Part shown: piece after piece, positions 8,706 through 21,619 of the stretch
How positions within the stretch are numbered: the first letter of the stretch is position 1
How the letters are laid out: each line of letters starts with the position of its first letter
Assembly (NCBI GenBank): GCA_018241665.1
Contig: JAFEDK010000019.1
Coordinates: 261,767-325,766 of the forward strand
DNA: 64,000 bases
From: Pseudomonadota bacterium
GTDB taxonomy: Bacteria > Pseudomonadota > Gammaproteobacteria > Burkholderiales > Rhodocyclaceae
Direction: 5' to 3'
Translations under genes and position numbers: made by a program
The notes under the pieces: model-generated
What the model was told of the DNA's origin: nothing
Database searches by the model: none
Seen by the model: the letters and a program-made list of their open reading frames with translations, nothing else

Positions 8706-9803
8706 TCAGGGTTTCCGGACGCTGTCGGCCACCGCCACTGCGCCGAGATTGTCCATCACCAGCGCGTAGGAGAGGCGATCGAAGACCCGGAACACGAAAA
8801 CCAGTCCGTAACGCTGCTCCGGCAGACGGAAGCGCTGCGGGGTTCCGACGTTGTCCTCACGATAGACGGCCTCGCCGCGGTTCCGGTGCAACGCCAGCAC
8901 ATGCCCGACCTCCATGCCGTCCTGCTTGCCGAGGCTGATCGACACCACGTGGTAGCGCCCGGTCTCGGACACCCCGTTGTAGATGGACACGACGCGCCCG
9001 CTGAGGTCCTTCTCCGGCGCGTGGGGCACGTAGCTGGGCAGTTCGGGGCGCCCTGCCGGCAGCAGCCGGTCGCCCTTGCCGATTTCCTGCTTGGCGCTCA
9101 GCACCATCAGGCTGGTGGGCACCACGGTGCCCGGCTTGCTTTCGGCGGCGGCCAACTTGTCGGCTTCGGGGTCGGCATTCACTTCGGCCACACCGAGATG
9201 CACCGCTTCGTAGCCGAGGATCTCGCCGGTGACCGGCTCCTTCAGCGGCCGGGCCTTGCGATACAGGTTCCAGGTCCGGGTCTCCGGCGTGACGCGGGTC
9301 GCGAAGATGGTATCGCCGGCGCTGGTGAACACGCGCCCCTCCTGGGTCGCCACCAGGATTCCGGCGGAGCTGTCGTCCTTGTCGGTGACCACCAGCGGCT
9401 CGGACAGGAAGGGCGCGATCACCCGCAACGGAATGCTCTGGATCGCCGCCTTGTCCGGCTCGGAGTAGACCTGCGGGAAACGCTTCTCGTAAAGCGGACG
9501 GTCAGGGAGGCCACCGACGCGCTTGCCCAGCTTGAGGGTCGGACCGCTGCGGTCGAGCACGATGACCTGCCCCGGATAGATCAGGTGCGGGTTGCGGATC
9601 TGCTCGCGGTTCAGACGCCACACTTCGGGCCAGCGCCAGGGCTCCTTGAGGAACTTGCCGGAGATGCCCCACAGGGTGTCACCGGGGACCACCATGTGAC
9701 TGTCCGGCGCATCGTCGGCCAGGCGGATGGGGCTGGTGGCGCCGGCGGTGGCCGGTAGCAGGGCGGCGACGCCGATCAGGAGGGCGGATATAATGCGAAT
9801 CAT
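8706..9803 (-). CDS. LysM domain exported protein
   Basis: A 365-residue secreted protein with an N-terminal signal peptide (MIRIISALLIGVAALLPATAGA) and one LysM peptidoglycan-binding domain near residues 37-82 (VVPGDTLWGISGKFL, IRNPHLIYPGQVIVL). The rest is beta-rich without a recognised catalytic motif. The start is the ATG at 9803 because it begins a clean signal peptide; the upstream in-frame extension does not. The family is conserved directly upstream of dprA and divergent from def in Betaproteobacteria. It is probably a periplasmic or outer-envelope cell-wall-associated protein; its exact role is unknown. Confidence 0.88.
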   Translation of the reverse strand: MIRIISALLIGVAALLPATAGATSPIRLADDAPDSHMVVPGDTLWGISGKFLKEPWRWPEVWRLNREQIRNPHLIYPGQVIVLDRSGPTLKLGKRVGGLPDRPLYEKRFPQVYSEPDKAAIQSIPLRVIAPFLSEPLVVTDKDDSSAGILVATQEGRVFTSAGDTIFATRVTPETRTWNLYRKARPLKEPVTGEILGYEAVHLGVAEVNADPEADKLAAAESKPGTVVPTSLMVLSAKQEIGKGDRLLPAGRPELPSYVPHAPEKDLSGRVVSIYNGVSETGRYHVVSISLGKQDGMEVGHVLALHRNRGEAVYREDNVGTPQRFRLPEQRYGLVFVFRVFDRLSYALVMDNLGAVAVADSVRKP

Positions 9804-9946
9804 CGGAAGAGCACTCGCTTTCGGCGAACAGACCGCCCCCTTCAAAGGGCTGCCTGTGTTGCGGAGCCGATACCCGCCTTGCAAGATGCGAGCATCGTAG
9901 ATTTTGCTCAAAATTCTGCACGTAAAGTCTTCATCCGGCAATATTT

Positions 9947-10450
9947 ATGGCCCTCTTACCCATTCTCCGTTATCCCGACCCTCGTCTGCACACCCGTGCC
10001 ACGCCGGTACGCGAAGTAAACGACGAAATCCGCCGGCTGATCGCCGACATGGCGGAAACCATGTACGAAGCCCCCGGCATCGGCCTGGCCGCCACGCAGG
10101 TGGACGTCCACAAGCGGGTCGTCGTCATCGACGTCTCGGAGGACAAGTCCGGGCTGCTGGCGCTGATCAACCCGGAAATCCTCGAACGCTCCGGCGAGCA
10201 TCTGGGCGAGGAAGGCTGCCTGTCCGTGCCCGGCATCTACGACAAGGTCGTCCGTGCCGAGCGGGTCAAGGTGCGCGCCCTCAACCAGAAGGGCGAGCGC
10301 TTCGAGATGGAAGCCGAAGGCCTGCTCGCGGTGTGCATCCAGCACGAGCTGGACCACCTGGAAGGCAAGGTCTTCGTCGAATACCTGTCCCAGCTCAAGC
10401 AGACCCGCATCAAGGGCAAGCTGGCCAAGAAAGCCCGGATCACCGCCTGA
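9947..10450 (+). CDS. def: Peptide deformylase
   Basis: This enzyme removes the formyl group from the N-terminal methionine of nascent proteins. The 167-residue protein has all three family motifs: GIGLAATQ (residues 44-51), EEGCLSVP with metal ligand Cys91, and QHELDHL with His133, catalytic Glu134 and His137. Its length is typical. It overlaps fmt by one base (TGATG), so formylation and deformylation are encoded as a coupled pair. The 140 bp upstream is shared with the divergent LysM gene. Confidence 0.97.
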   Translation: MALLPILRYPDPRLHTRATPVREVNDEIRRLIADMAETMYEAPGIGLAATQVDVHKRVVVIDVSEDKSGLLALINPEILERSGEHLGEEGCLSVPGIYDKVVRAERVKVRALNQKGERFEMEAEGLLAVCIQHELDHLEGKVFVEYLSQLKQTRIKGKLAKKARITA

Positions 10451-11370
10451 TGAAAGTCGCCTTCGCCGGAACCCCCGAATTCGCCGCCGCCGCGCTGCAG
10501 GCCATCCTTGCTGCCGGCTTCGAAGTGCCGCTGGTCCTGACCCAGCCGGACCGCCCCGCCGGACGCGGCATGCAACTGCAGCCCAGCCCGGTCAAGCAGG
10601 TCGCCGTCGCCGCCGGCATCCCGGTGCATCAGCCGGAAAAGCTGCGCACGCCGGAACAGCAGGCGCCGCTGGCCGAGGCCGGCGTGGACGTGCTGGTGGT
10701 GGCCGCCTACGGCATCATCCTGCCCCAGGCGGTGCTCGACCTGCCGCGCTACGGCTGCCTCAACATCCATGCCTCGCTGCTGCCACGCTGGCGCGGCGCC
10801 GCGCCGATCCACCGGGCCATCGAAGCCGGTGATGCGGAAACCGGCATCACCATCATGCAGATGGACGCCGGCCTCGACACCGGCCCGATGCTGCTGAAAC
10901 GCAGCACGGCCATCGAGTCCGACGACACCACCAGCAGCCTGCACGACCGCCTGGCTGGCCTCGGCGCCGACCTGATCGTCGATGCCCTGCGGGCCTTGCC
11001 CGATGGTCTGACGGCCACCCCGCAGCCCGCCGACGGCGTCACCTACGCGGCCAAGATCGGCAAGGCCGAGGCCACCGTGGACTGGACCCGCCCGGCCACC
11101 GAGATCGAACGGGCGATCCGCGCCTTCAACCCCTTCCCCGGCGCGCTGGGCACCTACCAGGGCACGCCGATCAAACTGTGGCGCGCCCGCCCCATCGACG
11201 CCAGCGGCGCCCCCGGCGAAGTGCTGATGGCCGAAGGGGCCGGCGTGATCGTCGCCTGCGGCGAGGGGGCACTGTGCATCACCGAGCTGCAGAAGCCCGG
11301 CGGCAAGCGCCTGGCAGCGGCTGACTTCGTGCGCGGCACGGCCGTCGCAGTGGGCAGCCGCTTCGACTAG
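10450..11370 (+). CDS. fmt: Methionyl-tRNA formyltransferase
   Basis: This enzyme transfers a formyl group from 10-formyltetrahydrofolate to initiator Met-tRNA. It has 306 residues, the usual length. Motifs include [16 protein letters not shown] at the N-terminus, [31 protein letters not shown] and the folate-binding/catalytic segment [19 protein letters not shown]. The C-terminal OB-like part has [15 protein letters not shown]. The ATG at 10450 overlaps the def stop codon. A terminator follows at 11395-11421. Confidence 0.97.
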   Translation: MKVAFAGTPEFAAAALQAILAAGFEVPLVLTQPDRPAGRGMQLQPSPVKQVAVAAGIPVHQPEKLRTPEQQAPLAEAGVDVLVVAAYGIILPQAVLDLPRYGCLNIHASLLPRWRGAAPIHRAIEAGDAETGITIMQMDAGLDTGPMLLKRSTAIESDDTTSSLHDRLAGLGADLIVDALRALPDGLTATPQPADGVTYAAKIGKAEATVDWTRPATEIERAIRAFNPFPGALGTYQGTPIKLWRARPIDASGAPGEVLMAEGAGVIVACGEGALCITELQKPGGKRLAAADFVRGTAVAVGSRFD

Positions 11371-11394
11371 CCAGCGCCTCCGCAGCCGTCCGCA

Positions 11395-11421
11395 AGGCCC
11401 GCGTCCAACGCGGGCCTTTTT
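11395..11421 (+). terminator. Rho-independent terminator after fmt
   Basis: A 9-bp GC-rich stem (AGGCCCGCG paired with CGCGGGCCT) with loop TCCAA is followed by a T-run, 24 bp after the fmt stop codon. Confidence 0.88.
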
Positions 11422-11473
11422 CATGCGGCATGCAGTTCCCGCTTACAGGTTTTTACGCAAGCACTTAAAAATT

Positions 11474-11502
11474 CTTGAATTTTTGGTGCCCTGCCCCATC
11501 TA
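11474..11502 (+). promoter_or_regulatory. RpoH (sigma-32) type heat-shock promoter of htpX
   Basis: The -35 element CTTGAA (11474-11479) and the -10 element CCCCATCTA (11494-11502) are separated by 14 bp. This matches the sigma-32 consensus CTTGAA - 13 to 17 bp - CCCCATNT. It lies 42 bp upstream of the htpX start, and htpX is a known heat-shock regulon member. Confidence 0.82.
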
Positions 11503-11544
11503 ACCAGCGTTTCCCACTCAATCCCGAAAGGACGGTTACACCCA

Positions 11545-12396
11545 ATGCTCGGCAACTGGCTCAAGACATCCATCCTGATGGCGGCGATCATCGCGCTGTT
11601 CGGCGTGATCGGCGGCCTCATCGGCGGCAAGTCGGGGATGGTGCTCGCGCTGGTCTTCGGCGGCGCGATGAACCTGTTCTCCTACTGGTTCTCCGACAAG
11701 ATGGTCCTCCGCATGTACAACGCGCAGGAAGTGGATGAAACCAGCTCCCCTTACCTCTACAACATGGTCCGCGAACTGGCCGGTCGCGCCCAGCTGCCGA
11801 TGCCGCGCGTGTATATCATCCACGAGGATCAGCCGAACGCCTTCGCCACCGGCCGCAACCCCGAGAACGCCGCCGTGGCGGCCACCACCGGCATCCTGCA
11901 GATGCTCAGCCAGCGCGAGCTGCGCGGCGTGATGGCCCACGAGCTGGCCCATGTGAAGCACCGGGACATCCTGATCTCGACGATCTCGGCGACGATGGCC
12001 GGGGCGATCTCGGCGCTGGCCAACTTTGCGATGTTCTTCAGCGGCCGCGACTCGGAAGGCCGCCCGGCCAACCCGATCGCCTCCATCGCGGTGGCCCTGC
12101 TCGCCCCGCTGGCGGCCAGCGTGATCCAGATGGCGATCTCCCGCGCCCGCGAGTTCGAGGCCGACCGCGGCGGTGCGGAAATCGCCAGCGACCCGCACGC
12201 GCTGGCCGACGCGCTGATGAAGATCGACGCCTACGCTCGCGGCATCCCGATGCCGACCGCCGAGGCCCACCCGGAAACCGGCCAGATGATGATCATGAAC
12301 CCCCTGTCGGGCCGCGGCCTGGCGGGGCTGTTCAGCACCCACCCGGCCACCGAGGAACGGGTCGCCCGCCTGCGCGCAATGGCCGGCCGCCGCTGA
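11545..12396 (+). CDS. htpX: Membrane-bound zinc metalloprotease HtpX
   Basis: An inner-membrane M48 metalloprotease that degrades damaged membrane proteins under stress. It has 283 residues. Two N-terminal membrane segments lie at about 7-27 and 30-52. The zinc site is HELAH (His132, Glu133, His136), with the third ligand in REFEADRGG; two more hydrophobic segments lie between them (about 143-165 and 175-195). The C-terminus has [18 protein letters not shown]. The start ATG at 11545 sits 42 bp after a heat-shock type promoter, so heat or envelope-stress induction is likely. The gene is monocistronic and ends at a hairpin. Confidence 0.96.
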   Translation: MLGNWLKTSILMAAIIALFGVIGGLIGGKSGMVLALVFGGAMNLFSYWFSDKMVLRMYNAQEVDETSSPYLYNMVRELAGRAQLPMPRVYIIHEDQPNAFATGRNPENAAVAATTGILQMLSQRELRGVMAHELAHVKHRDILISTISATMAGAISALANFAMFFSGRDSEGRPANPIASIAVALLAPLAASVIQMAISRAREFEADRGGAEIASDPHALADALMKIDAYARGIPMPTAEAHPETGQMMIMNPLSGRGLAGLFSTHPATEERVARLRAMAGRR

Positions 12397-12423
12397 AACG
12401 ACCCGACTCGACAGCACCACCGG

Positions 12424-12443
12424 AACCCGGCCTCGGCCGGGTT
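12424..12443. terminator. Terminator-like hairpin between htpX and a convergent kinase gene
   Basis: An 8-bp stem (AACCCGGC paired with GCCGGGTT) with loop CTCG fills the 50-bp gap between the convergent htpX and kinase genes. It lacks a long T-run. Confidence 0.6.
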
Positions 12444-12446
12444 CAT

Positions 12447-13903
12447 TCATTGCAGGGCAGCTTCGCGGGAAGGCAGTGGCAGCACGACGCGGAAGCGGCT
12501 GCCGTGGCCCGGCTGGCTGTCCACCTCGATCCGCCCGCCATGCTGGCGGACGATGCGGTAGGCCGACGAGAGGCCAAGACCGCGCCCGTCTCCCACCGCG
12601 CGGGTGGTAAAGAAGGGCTCGAAGATGCGCGCACGGATAGCCTCGTCCATACCGCAACCACTATCCTCGATCTCCACCCACAGCTCGCCGGCCACCTCGC
12701 GGGCACCGAGCGCCACCGTACCCGGCGCACCGCCGAGGGCACGCAGTCCATTGTCGACGATGGCCTTGAAGGCTTCGCCGAGCAGCGTCGGATTCACCGC
12801 CAGCACCGGCAGCCCGGCGTAGGCCCGTACCAGTTGCTGCCCTGCCCTGCGCTTGCTGGCTAGCCCGCGGATCACCTCGTCAAGCAGCACGTCGAGACGC
12901 ACCTCAGAGCACTCGACCGGCTCCTGCCCCTGGCTGGCGAACTCCTGCAGGGAATGAACGATGTCGCTGACCCGCCCGAGGCCACGCATCGACTCTGACA
13001 CCAGCCCCGGCAAATCCTCACGGATGAAGTCGAGGTCGGCGCCGGCCCGGGCGGCCTGCCAGGCGTCCGCGACGCCATCGCCTTCACACAGGCGGTCTGC
13101 GGTATCCACCAGCGCCAGCAGGCGCTCGGCGTACTCCCGCAGGGTGCCGAGGTTGGAGGCGACGAAGCCGAGCGGGTTGTTGATCTCGTGGGCGACGCCG
13201 GCAGCCAGCTGGCCGACCGCCGCCAGCTTGTCGGCCTCCTGCAGCTGGCTGCGGGTGGCCTGCAGGGTGTCGAGGGTATGGCGCAGGGCCTGGTTGGCCC
13301 GCTGCAGTTCCTCCGTGCGTTCGGCGACCCGTTCTTCCAGGCCGGCATTGCTGCGGGCCAGCGCTTCGTTGCGCTCCGCCACCAGCCCCAGCAGATTGCG
13401 CACGGCACCGATCAGCGCGGTATTGGCCGGATCCCCGTGATGTGCCGCCTCCCCGGTGTAGGCCTCTGCGGCCGATGCCCCGGCGGCCAGGGCGCGCAGC
13501 TGGCGGGCCATGCTCTGATCGGTATCGAGGATGTGAAAGGTCAGCCAGCTGGTCACGAAACGGTAAAGCAGCGAAACGACCCGCTCGGTATCGTCAGACT
13601 GGCGCATCTCCTCGACCCTGGCGACGAAGTCGGCGTGGATCTGGCGATGGCTGCGCAGATGACGCGGGTCGATGCCCGCCTGCTCCATCAGTGCCTCCTC
13701 CGTCGCGAAGTGATGAATGGCGTAGCGCGCCAGGCCATCCAGCACATGGCTCAGCTCCGCCGGCTGGATGATTGCGCCATTGGCCGCCCGCTGGACCAGC
13801 ATGTTGATCAGGTCCACCAGCTTGTGGTGCTGCCCATCCACCTCGGCAAAGCCGGTCTCGAAATATTCCGCCCAGCGGAAGGGCGTGATCTTCGGTGCGC
13901 CGC

Positions 13904-13907
<4 letters not shown>
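12447..13907 (-). CDS. Hemerythrin-domain sensor histidine kinase
   Basis: A 486-residue cytoplasmic sensor kinase. Residues 1-140 form a bacteriohemerythrin domain with all seven di-iron ligands in place: His27, His66, Glu70, His87, His91, His125 and Asp130. It should therefore bind oxygen or respond to redox state or NO. A coiled coil follows (about 165-215, [19 protein letters not shown]), then a HisKA-type helix with [10 protein letters not shown] (His240) and an ATPase domain with [28 protein letters not shown] and [16 protein letters not shown]. No receiver is fused. The ATG at 13907 overlaps the stop of the upstream hybrid kinase by 4 bases, so the two kinases are translationally coupled and may form one pathway. 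Confidence 0.92.
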
Positions 13908-17833
<3,926 letters not shown>

Positions 17834-17977
17834 GGAACGGGACCCTTTGCGGTCGCGAGTTGGCAATACCCGGAACCCCGTCATGAACGGCTGAACAGTT
17901 CCGGGCGCAAGAATCAGGACAGGAGCATCACTATATAACGGCCGCGCCCTCTTCCACGCAGGTCGCCCGCCCGCGCG

Positions 17978-19066
17978 TCAAGCCTCCCGCCCTTTGCTCC
18001 AGCCCATCAGGCCGCCCGGAATGTCATGCAAGGGCAGCACGCTGCCGACGGCGCCGCGCAGGATGGCCTCCTTCGGCATGCCGAAGACGACACAGGTTTC
18101 CTCGGCCTCGGCGATCGTCACCGCACCGGCATCGCGCATTTCCTTCAGACCGAGGGCACCGTCGTCCCCCATGCCGGTCATGATGATACCCAGCGCATTG
18201 CTGCCGGCGACCCGCGCCACCGAGCGGAACAGCACATCCACCGACGGCTTGTGGCGGTTGATCAGCGGGCCGTCCATCACGCCGACAAAATAGCCACTGC
18301 CATCCCGTGCCACCTGCAGATGGCGCCCCCCCGGCGCAATCAGGGCCAGGCCGGGCTCGACCCGGTCGCCATGACGGGCCTCGCGAACCTGGATGCGGCA
18401 CAGACCGTTGAGACGCCGCGCAAACATCTCGGTGAAGCCGGCCGGCATGTGCTGCACAACCACCATCCCCGGCACGTCCTCCGGCAAGGCGGTCAACACC
18501 GCTTCCAGCGCCAAGGTGCCACCGGTGGAGGTGCCGATCGCAACGATCCGCTTACGGTCGCCACTCGAGGTAGGCAGACGCGGCCCACGCGGCAGATCGT
18601 CAAGGGTCAGCTTCGGACGCGGCACCACCTCCGGCGCCTTGGCATGGCCCGGCTTCAGGCGGGCACTGGCGGCGGCACGCACAGCCGCCACCAGGCTATC
18701 GCTCTCGTCCTGCAGGAATTGCTTGAGGCCCACTTTGGGCTTGGTCACCAGCGCGACCGCTCCCGCTGACAGCGCCTCGAAACTGGCCTTCGCACCACCC
18801 TCCACGAGGGTCGAGCAGATCACCACCGGCGTCGGCCTTTCGGCCATCAGCTTGCGCAGGAAGGTCAGGCCATCCATCCGCGGCATCTCGATGTCGAGGA
18901 CCACCACGTCGGGCCATTCCTTGCGCATCTTGTCGATCGCGAACAGGGGGTCGACAGCCGTCGCCATCACAGTCATGTCGGGCTGGGCGTTGATCGCCTC
19001 GCTGGCGACCTGGCGCACGATCGCCGAGTCATCGACGATCATCACGCGAATCGGCCGGGACCTCAT
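17978..19066 (-). CDS. cheB: Chemotaxis response regulator methylesterase CheB
   Basis: CheB demethylates or deamidates chemoreceptor glutamates to reset adaptation. It has 362 residues: an N-terminal receiver with Asp58 ([17 protein letters not shown]), a linker, and the C-terminal methylesterase with the catalytic triad Ser180 (GTSTGGT), His206 (VVQHMPAGF) and Asp302 (GMGDDGA). The ATG at 19066 overlaps the cheD stop codon by four bases (ATGA), which decides the start; a 30-residue upstream extension is not needed. It is the last gene of the chemotaxis operon. Confidence 0.96.
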   Translation of the reverse strand: MRSRPIRVMIVDDSAIVRQVASEAINAQPDMTVMATAVDPLFAIDKMRKEWPDVVVLDIEMPRMDGLTFLRKLMAERPTPVVICSTLVEGGAKASFEALSAGAVALVTKPKVGLKQFLQDESDSLVAAVRAAASARLKPGHAKAPEVVPRPKLTLDDLPRGPRLPTSSGDRKRIVAIGTSTGGTLALEAVLTALPEDVPGMVVVQHMPAGFTEMFARRLNGLCRIQVREARHGDRVEPGLALIAPGGRHLQVARDGSGYFVGVMDGPLINRHKPSVDVLFRSVARVAGSNALGIIMTGMGDDGALGLKEMRDAGAVTIAEAEETCVVFGMPKEAILRGAVGSVLPLHDIPGGLMGWSKGREA

Positions 19067-19566
19067 GGATTCACCTCGCCGATGGGACGATGGGCCAACC
19101 AGACGTGACCGGTCCACAGATCGAAGATCAGCTTGCGATGCCCCGTCCCCCCGCAATGGGTGACGCTCGGGCGATAGCCATGCCGCAGCAGCAGCGCATC
19201 GGCCGCATCCACGTTGCGGCTGGCGATGTCCATCACCGCCGGGCGAGCAGCGTCGCGGTTCAGCATATTGCCGCCACCGAAGACCTTCACCTGGTAATCC
19301 GCCGGCTTGCTACCGGCCTTGGCGACCTCGCGATCGAAGAGGGCCAGCGCCTCATCCGCGTAGCGCCCGTCCAGCGCCTTTCCGCCTGCCCGCCCACGGC
19401 TCGGCAGCATGTAATGGCACATGCCACCGATCAGGCGCAGCGGATGCCACAGGGTGATCGACACACAGGAACCCAGCAGCGTCGAAATGCGCGTGCGGCC
19501 ACCGCCGAAGAAGAAACCGCCGGGTTGCAGGAAGACTTCCCGGATATCGTCACCGCACTCGATCAT
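19063..19566 (-). CDS. cheD: Chemoreceptor glutamine deamidase CheD (second copy)
   Basis: A 167-residue CheD-family protein that converts receptor glutamines to glutamates. The motif [20 protein letters not shown] carries the catalytic cysteine (C in LGSCVS) and the histidine follows in [17 protein letters not shown] and [20 protein letters not shown] complete the fold. It overlaps cheR upstream and cheB downstream by 4 bases each, so cheR, cheD and cheB are tightly coupled. It is clearly diverged from the other CheD (20411-21001), so the two are not a recent duplication. It lacks the E-x-F tail seen on the other copy. Confidence 0.94.
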   Translation of the reverse strand: MIECGDDIREVFLQPGGFFFGGGRTRISTLLGSCVSITLWHPLRLIGGMCHYMLPSRGRAGGKALDGRYADEALALFDREVAKAGSKPADYQVKVFGGGNMLNRDAARPAVMDIASRNVDAADALLLRHGYRPSVTHCGGTGHRKLIFDLWTGHVWLAHRPIGEVNP

Positions 19567-20402
19567 GGCTTGCGATAGATCGTCGCCCGCACCAGGTCCA
19601 GCCCCTGCTGGATGCCGTTGAGCGTCTCGGAATGGCCGATGAACAGATGGCCCCCCGACTTGAGGCGCGGCAACAGGTTGGCAACGACTTTACGCTTGGT
19701 GTCCATGTCGAAATAAATCATCACGTTACGCAGGAAGATCACATCGAACTCGCCGACCTCGGCCGGTACCGGCAAGGTCAGGTTGACCTGCTGGAAGCGG
19801 GTCCGGCGCTTCAGTTCAGGTGCGATCAGGAAGGTCCCGCTCTGGCTGCGCACACCTTTCAGGCAATACTTCGCCAGATATTCGGGAGGGATGCCCTCGT
19901 TCCGCTCGAGCGGATAGTGGCCGGCAGCGGCCTTGGCCAGCACCTGGGTGCTGATGTCCGAGCCCACCACCTCCCACGGGGTTTGCGGCAGCGAATCGGC
20001 CAGCAGCATCGCCAGGGTATACACCTCTTCGCCGGTGGAGCAGGCCGCACTCCACACACGGAACGCCCCGGCGGGCCGGCGGGCCCGGATCACCTCGTTC
20101 TTCAGGAAGGTGAAGTGGCCTGGCTCGCGGAAGAAATAGGTCTCGTTGGTGGTGAGCAGATCCACCATGACCTGCAGTTCCTCTGCATGCTGGCCGGAAC
20201 TCAACAAGCGGTAGTACTGGGAAAAAGTGTCGAAGTTGTAATGTTTCAGGCGCTTGGACAGACGGCCGACCAGCAGCACCTTCTTGGCATCGGACAGGCT
20301 GATGCCGGCGATCTTGTAGATCAGCCGCTGGAACAGCGCAAATTCCTCGTTGGTGATGGCGGAGCCCATGGGGCTCCCGACAGGGGGACGGACCCGCTCC
20401 AT
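19563..20402 (-). CDS. cheR: Chemotaxis protein methyltransferase CheR
   Basis: This enzyme transfers methyl groups from S-adenosylmethionine to receptor glutamates. The 279-residue protein has the helical N-terminal domain (EFALFQRLIYKIAGISLSDAKK, LVGRLSKRLK), the TTNETYFFREP motif and the SAM-binding FRVWSAACSTGEEVYTLAM. FDVIFLRNVMIYFD and GGHLFIGHSETLN follow. The start is the ATG at 20402, with GAGGG five bases upstream; the frame can be extended four codons to a TTG inside the preceding cheD gene. The gene ends in a 4-base overlap with the next cheD. Confidence 0.96.
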   Translation of the reverse strand: MERVRPPVGSPMGSAITNEEFALFQRLIYKIAGISLSDAKKVLLVGRLSKRLKHYNFDTFSQYYRLLSSGQHAEELQVMVDLLTTNETYFFREPGHFTFLKNEVIRARRPAGAFRVWSAACSTGEEVYTLAMLLADSLPQTPWEVVGSDISTQVLAKAAAGHYPLERNEGIPPEYLAKYCLKGVRSQSGTFLIAPELKRRTRFQQVNLTLPVPAEVGEFDVIFLRNVMIYFDMDTKRKVVANLLPRLKSGGHLFIGHSETLNGIQQGLDLVRATIYRKP

Positions 20403-20410
20403 GGCGACCC

Positions 20411-21001
20411 TCAAAACAGTTCGACGTTGTTATCCGGCTCGGCGGGCTTGTTCAGCGTAGCCGCATAGGCCTGCTCTTCCCGCGCGATCACCTCGGCAGT
20501 GGCATGGGACGTGACGATGCGCTTGCACCAGGCATCCCCGTTGCCGGGCAGGAACAACAGCTTGCGCGACCAGGGGCCGAGAAAGTCCGACGCCAGCAGC
20601 GGGATACCCTCACGCTTCAGCCAGTCACGGGCAAAATGCGCATTACGCTGGCCGATGGCGAGGGACTGCCCGGAGGTTTCGATGATGGTACCACCGCCAA
20701 AGGCCTTGGCCTGCAAGCGCGGCTTGCGGGCACCCTGGGCCAGCAGCGCGTTGAGCAGGGCTTCCATCGCGTAGTCGCCGGCCAGCAGCGCATCGACCTC
20801 GCCGTGGGAGCTGCGCTGCAGGTTGGGCAGCATGAAGTGGTTGATGCCACCGATACGTGCCTGGGGGTCGAACAGGCAGACCGCCACGCAGGAGCCAAGC
20901 AGGGTCGCCAGCGGCCGCTCCCGCTCCACCGCCCAGGCCCCCGGCGCCACGTTGCGGGACAGGCGTTCGATCTCCCGCGCCGGCAGGCTGGCGTAATCCA
21001 T
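20411..21001 (-). CDS. cheD: Chemoreceptor glutamine deamidase CheD (first copy) with E-L-F tail
   Basis: A 196-residue CheD paralogue. The catalytic segment is ATLLGSCVAVCLFDPQARIGG, followed by INHFMLP and FGGGTIIE. Compared with the second copy it has an extended C-terminus (about the last 40 residues) that ends NNVELF, nearly the same as the end of the MCP-like protein encoded at 27151 (PAVELF). The start is the ATG at 21001, 19 bp after cheW; the frame is open further into cheW but that is not needed. It is probably a deamidase, and the tail may be a docking peptide. It lies between cheW and cheR. Confidence 0.93.
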   Translation of the reverse strand: MDYASLPAREIERLSRNVAPGAWAVERERPLATLLGSCVAVCLFDPQARIGGINHFMLPNLQRSSHGEVDALLAGDYAMEALLNALLAQGARKPRLQAKAFGGGTIIETSGQSLAIGQRNAHFARDWLKREGIPLLASDFLGPWSRKLLFLPGNGDAWCKRIVTSHATAEVIAREEQAYAATLNKPAEPDNNVELF

Positions 21002-21020
21002 CGTCCTCACCCCGCTGCGT

Positions 21021-21599
21021 TCAGGCCGACGGCGTGCTCCCGCCCGCCAGGTCGGCACTGCCGCCGTCGGAGGTGACCTGGGCCAGCGTGGCGATCTCAT
21101 CGACGGAGAGAACCTTCTCCACTTCGAGGAGGATCACAAACTTACCGTTCACCTTGCCCATTCCCTTGATGAAGTCGGCGCGGATCTTGGCCCCGAAGGA
21201 TGGAGGCGGCTCGATCTCCGAGGCCGGGATCTCCAGCACTTCGGACACCGCATCCACCACAACGCCGACATCCTGGCGCTCGTCGTTCTCGGTCAATTCG
21301 ATGATGACGATGCAGGTGCGGCGCGACACCTCGGAGCGCTTGCCGCCGAAGCGGCTGGCCAGGTCGATCACCGGCACCACCGCACCGCGCAGGTTGATGA
21401 CCCCGCGGATGAAGGGCGGCACCATCGGAATCTCGGTGACCGTGCCGTACTCGATGATCTCCTTGATGTTGAGGATGCCGACAGCAAACATCTCGCCGCC
21501 GAGCAGGAAGGTGAGGTACTGGGCGGGGCTGCTCTCGACCACCGCCGGGGCCTTGGTCCCGGCGACGGCAGTCGCCCCCGCTGTGGGCAGCGTGCTCAT
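21021..21599 (-). CDS. cheW: Chemotaxis adaptor protein CheW
   Basis: CheW links chemoreceptors to the CheA kinase. The 192-residue protein has a disordered 25-residue N-terminus and a single CheW domain with QYLTFLLGGEMFAVGILNIK, EIPMVPPFIRGVINLRG and VPVIDLASRFGG. VGVVVDAVSEVLEIP and DFIKGMGKVNGKFVILL follow. The start ATG at 21599 is preceded by AAAGGAG. It lies 20 bp after the large MCP gene and 19 bp before cheD. Confidence 0.97.
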   Translation of the reverse strand: MSTLPTAGATAVAGTKAPAVVESSPAQYLTFLLGGEMFAVGILNIKEIIEYGTVTEIPMVPPFIRGVINLRGAVVPVIDLASRFGGKRSEVSRRTCIVIIELTENDERQDVGVVVDAVSEVLEIPASEIEPPPSFGAKIRADFIKGMGKVNGKFVILLEVEKVLSVDEIATLAQVTSDGGSADLAGGSTPSA

Positions 21600-21619
21600 G
21601 CTCTAGCTCCTTTCGCTGC

